DNA from: Psychrobacter sp. JCM 18903
GTDB lineage: Bacteria; Pseudomonadota; Gammaproteobacteria; Pseudomonadales; Moraxellaceae
DNA: 64,000 nt
Direction: 5' to 3'
Assembly (NCBI RefSeq): GCF_000586475.1
Contig: NZ_BAWJ01000002.1
Span: 62,001-126,000, forward strand
Part shown: positions 62,002 to 64,000 of the stretch, one piece after another
How positions within the stretch are numbered: position 1 is the stretch's first letter
How the letters are laid out: every line of letters starts with the position of its first letter
Position numbers and translations under genes: made by a program
Notes under the pieces: model-generated
Told to the model about the DNA's origin: nothing
The model's database searches: none
What the model saw: only the letters and a program-made list of their open reading frames with translations

Positions 62002-62813
62002 ATGAAATTTTTAATTAGTAATGATGATGGGGTTTATGCACCAGGGTTATTGGCATTATATCAAGCCCTGTCTGCTATTGCAGAGGTGGTAGTGGTTGCG
62101 CCAAATAGTGAGCAAAGTGGCTGCGCGAGTGCTTTGAGCCTATCGATGCCATTATATACTCATCGATTGGATTCTGGTTTTATAGCGGTGAATGGTTCGC
62201 CCGCGGACTGTGTACATTTGGCGCTGCATGAGTTGTATCCTGATACGCGTTTTGATTGTGTGATTACTGGTATCAATTCTGGTGCCAATCTTGGTCAAGA
62301 CGTTTTATTTTCAGGTACCTTTGGTGCTGCATTAACCGCACAGCTCTTTGGAATACCTGCCATTGCGACCTCCCTAGTGGGCGGCGGTGTCAAAGGAGAA
62401 GGGCAAGAGCAGACCAGTCATTATCAAATGGCGGCAGCTGAAATAGTTAAATTATTGATAGAAACACCGATATTAGATGCTTGCAAAAATTTGCCCTATC
62501 ATGTATTAAACGTTAATATTCCTGATATGGATAGTGCTGATGATATCAAAGGTCGGAAAATAACGGCGTTAGGGCACCGTCAGATTGCGCGTCCTGTACA
62601 TCATGTGGTCGATCCACGTGGGCGTGATGCTTATTGGTTGTCGCTACGTAAACGCCACATGAGTTGCCATTAGAAACTGAAGATTTGCAGTCCTCTGCAA
62701 CAGATATGACGGATGATCAAGCGGTAGCGGCGGGTTATATCAGTTTATCACCAGTGCGCCTGCATCATACGCCAGCAGACACGCTTAAAACGCTGTCGGC
62801 GTTAATGCTATAA
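62002..62813 (+). CDS. surE: 5'/3'-nucleotidase SurE, frameshifted near 3' end
   Basis: A metal-dependent nucleotidase. MKFLISNDDGVYAPGLLALYQAL carries the N-D-D metal ligands, followed by VVAPNSEQSGCASALSLS, VNGSPADCVHLAL, VITGINSGANLGQDVLFSGTFGAALTA and NVNIP. The frame stops at 62673, but another frame reads ELPLETEDLQ...AAGYISLSPVRLHHT and ends at 62813. One missing base near 62650 joins them; about 270 residues. The ATG at 62002 is chosen over the GTG at 61996. The usual neighbours pcm and rpoS are not seen, but an NlpD-like gene follows. Confidence 0.92.
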
Positions 62814-62908
62814 ATTTACGCTGCCAAAATGCGTCAAACAGCTGGTCAATATCCTGATATTATCTGCACTATTTTTCTTATTTGGCTGCCATTTATCTCA
62901 TTTTTATC

Positions 62909-62945
62909 ACCATTTTCAAAATGAGGACACGCCTTAGAAAATGGT
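62909..62945. repeat. inverted repeat with ACACGCC motif
   Basis: ACCATTTTC (62909-62917) and GAAAATGGT (62937-62945) flank the sequence GGACACGCCTTA (62925-62936). The same GGACACGCC(C/T)TA word occurs at 13157-13168, and related words at 9810, 9864 and 34340. Confidence 0.45.
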
Positions 62946-63076
62946 TTACTATCGAGTGATTGATAATGGTATTTGCCAAATAATAAATACTAAATACTAA
63001 ACGGTATAAAAGTTAGCAAAATGCTTGTGAGTAACACAAGGAGTTTGTGAGTAACATAAAGAATAGGAAATCTTGT

Positions 63077-63871
63077 ATGAAGAAGCTTATTGCTGGATCG
63101 CGCTTTGCAACAGTGGCATTGATAGGTACTTTAACAGCAGCAACGTTAACGATGGTGGGCTGTGCAACCAAGCCTACTTACCAATCAGCCAACCAAGCGG
63201 GACCTAAGATTATTACCAATGCACAAGGCGTTCCTAACTACCATCGTGTACAGCGTGGCGATACGGTCAGCCAGATTGCTGAGCGCTATCGTCTCAGTTA
63301 CCGTCAAATCGGTTCGCTTAATGGTTTGGACAGCAAGTATACGATTTATAGTGGTCAATGGCTCAAGCTGTGGCAAGGTACGCCAGCCGATAACAATCGT
63401 TATAACGCGCCTACAACGACACAGCCAACGTACACACCACCTGTAACGAGCGTGCCTAATAATAGCTCACAAAGCCCTGTATACGAAGTGACGGCTAACG
63501 CAACGTCAGGTTATGAATATCCGAGTCGCAATCAAGTGACCCGTAACTTTGATGCGGCAGCGGGCACGATGGGTATGTGGTTTGCTGGTAATGTCGGTGA
63601 TCCCGTACTTGCTAGCCAATCTGGCACGGTACTGTACTCGGGCGATGGTCTGCCAGAGTATGGCAATCTTATTATGATTCGTCATAGTGATAATTACATC
63701 ACCGCTTATGCGCATAATAGTCAGCTACTGGTCAAAGAAGGCGATGCTGTACAGCGCGGTCAGCGCATTGCAAACATGGGTAACAGTGGCCAGACCAATC
63801 AGGTCGGCTTAGAGTTCCAAGTGCGCTTAAATGGCAATCCTATTGACCCACGTGCGGTACTCGGGCGTTAA
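63077..63871 (+). CDS. nlpD: NlpD-like LysM/LytM lipoprotein
   Basis: An outer-membrane lipoprotein that in other bacteria activates the amidase AmiC during division. Signal ending in TMVGCATKP (lipobox), then a LysM domain YHRVQRGDTVSQIAERYRLSYRQIGSLNGL...IYSGQWLKL, a Thr/Pro-rich linker, and a LytM (M23) domain. The domain is degenerate: the usual zinc-site LHFE reads GLEFQVR, and the other His is replaced, as in NlpD, so no peptidase activity is expected. The ATG at 63077 follows AGGAAA. The frame is open to 63047. Its place after surE supports NlpD. Confidence 0.85.
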   Translation: MKKLIAGSRFATVALIGTLTAATLTMVGCATKPTYQSANQAGPKIITNAQGVPNYHRVQRGDTVSQIAERYRLSYRQIGSLNGLDSKYTIYSGQWLKLWQGTPADNNRYNAPTTTQPTYTPPVTSVPNNSSQSPVYEVTANATSGYEYPSRNQVTRNFDAAAGTMGMWFAGNVGDPVLASQSGTVLYSGDGLPEYGNLIMIRHSDNYITAYAHNSQLLVKEGDAVQRGQRIANMGNSGQTNQVGLEFQVRLNGNPIDPRAVLGR

Positions 63872-63906
63872 ACGTGATGCCAAGTTGTGACTGATTTGGC
63901 AAGTTA

Positions 63907-63955
63907 GTGGCTTTATTCAGAGCGCTTGAATTTCAGAGTGTTTGAATAAAGCCAC
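63907..63955. repeat. 13-bp inverted repeat with internal direct repeat
   Basis: GTGGCTTTATTCA (63907-63919) and TGAATAAAGCCAC (63943-63955) are perfect complements. The interval holds CAGAGCGCTTGAAT and CAGAGTGTTTGAAT as a direct repeat. It follows the nlpD-like stop and may end its transcript, though there is no T-run. Confidence 0.55.
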
Positions 63956-64000
63956 CTTAACTAAATCGGTTTATTTGAGTCGCTTTACTTATTCATACTT

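Overview
The window looks like chromosomal DNA of a Moraxellaceae gammaproteobacterium, most probably Psychrobacter or a close relative. The evidence is a moderate-to-low GC content, the conserved run ndk-rlmN-pilF-rodZ-ispG-hisS-yfgM-bamB-der, hisZ next to purA, and the general look of the proteins. The genus is an inference from memory of gene order and protein sequence, not from a search.

Layout. 1-3.3 kb: a lipid-related group (end of a hydrolase/methyltransferase, a patatin-like protein with Cys at the nucleophile position, an SDR, and a convergent CdsA-like protein). 3.4-8.8 kb: de novo NAD synthesis, nadB and nadA on the minus strand, divergent from an NrtR-type regulator, then nadC. 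Nearly identical palindromes lie upstream of nadA/nrtR and of nadC. 9.1-12.2 kb: a MarC-family membrane protein, trimethylamine monooxygenase and an ArgO/LysE exporter. 12.3-14.6 kb: three diverged tandem paralogues of unknown function, two with a membrane anchor. 14.8-15.8 kb: an RluB-type pseudouridine synthase. 16.4-34.3 kb: a complete Wzx/Wzy-type exopolysaccharide or capsule locus (wza, wzb, wzc, 4,6-dehydratase, flippase, five glycosyltransferases, a QueC-like PP-loop protein, a pyruvyltransferase, an EpsG-type polymerase, an initiating sugar-phosphate transferase and a PLP aminotransferase). 34.6-36.2 kb: folD and psiE. 36.2-41.6 kb, minus strand: a di-heme oxidoreductase-like lipoprotein, an RCC1-repeat lipoprotein, CorA and a DUF2237 protein. 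42-64 kb: mostly housekeeping genes (hisZ, purA, ndk, rlmN, pilF, rodZ, ispG, hisS, yfgM, bamB, der), a GacS/BarA-like sensor kinase, a PBP5/6-type carboxypeptidase, surE and an NlpD-like lipoprotein.

A dominant technical feature is frequent single-base indels. About 18 genes, including the normally essential purA and der, are each broken by one or two frame changes. Restoring one base (usually one missing base, often in a short homopolymer) rejoins conserved motifs and gives normal family lengths. I treat these as probable sequence errors and give the joined coordinates. Several genes (the tandem paralogues, CorA, HisZ) can only be recognised properly after this correction.

No rRNA, tRNA, CRISPR array, transposase gene or prophage was seen. 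Small non-coding repeats, including a 105-bp inverted-repeat element behind ndk, are present.
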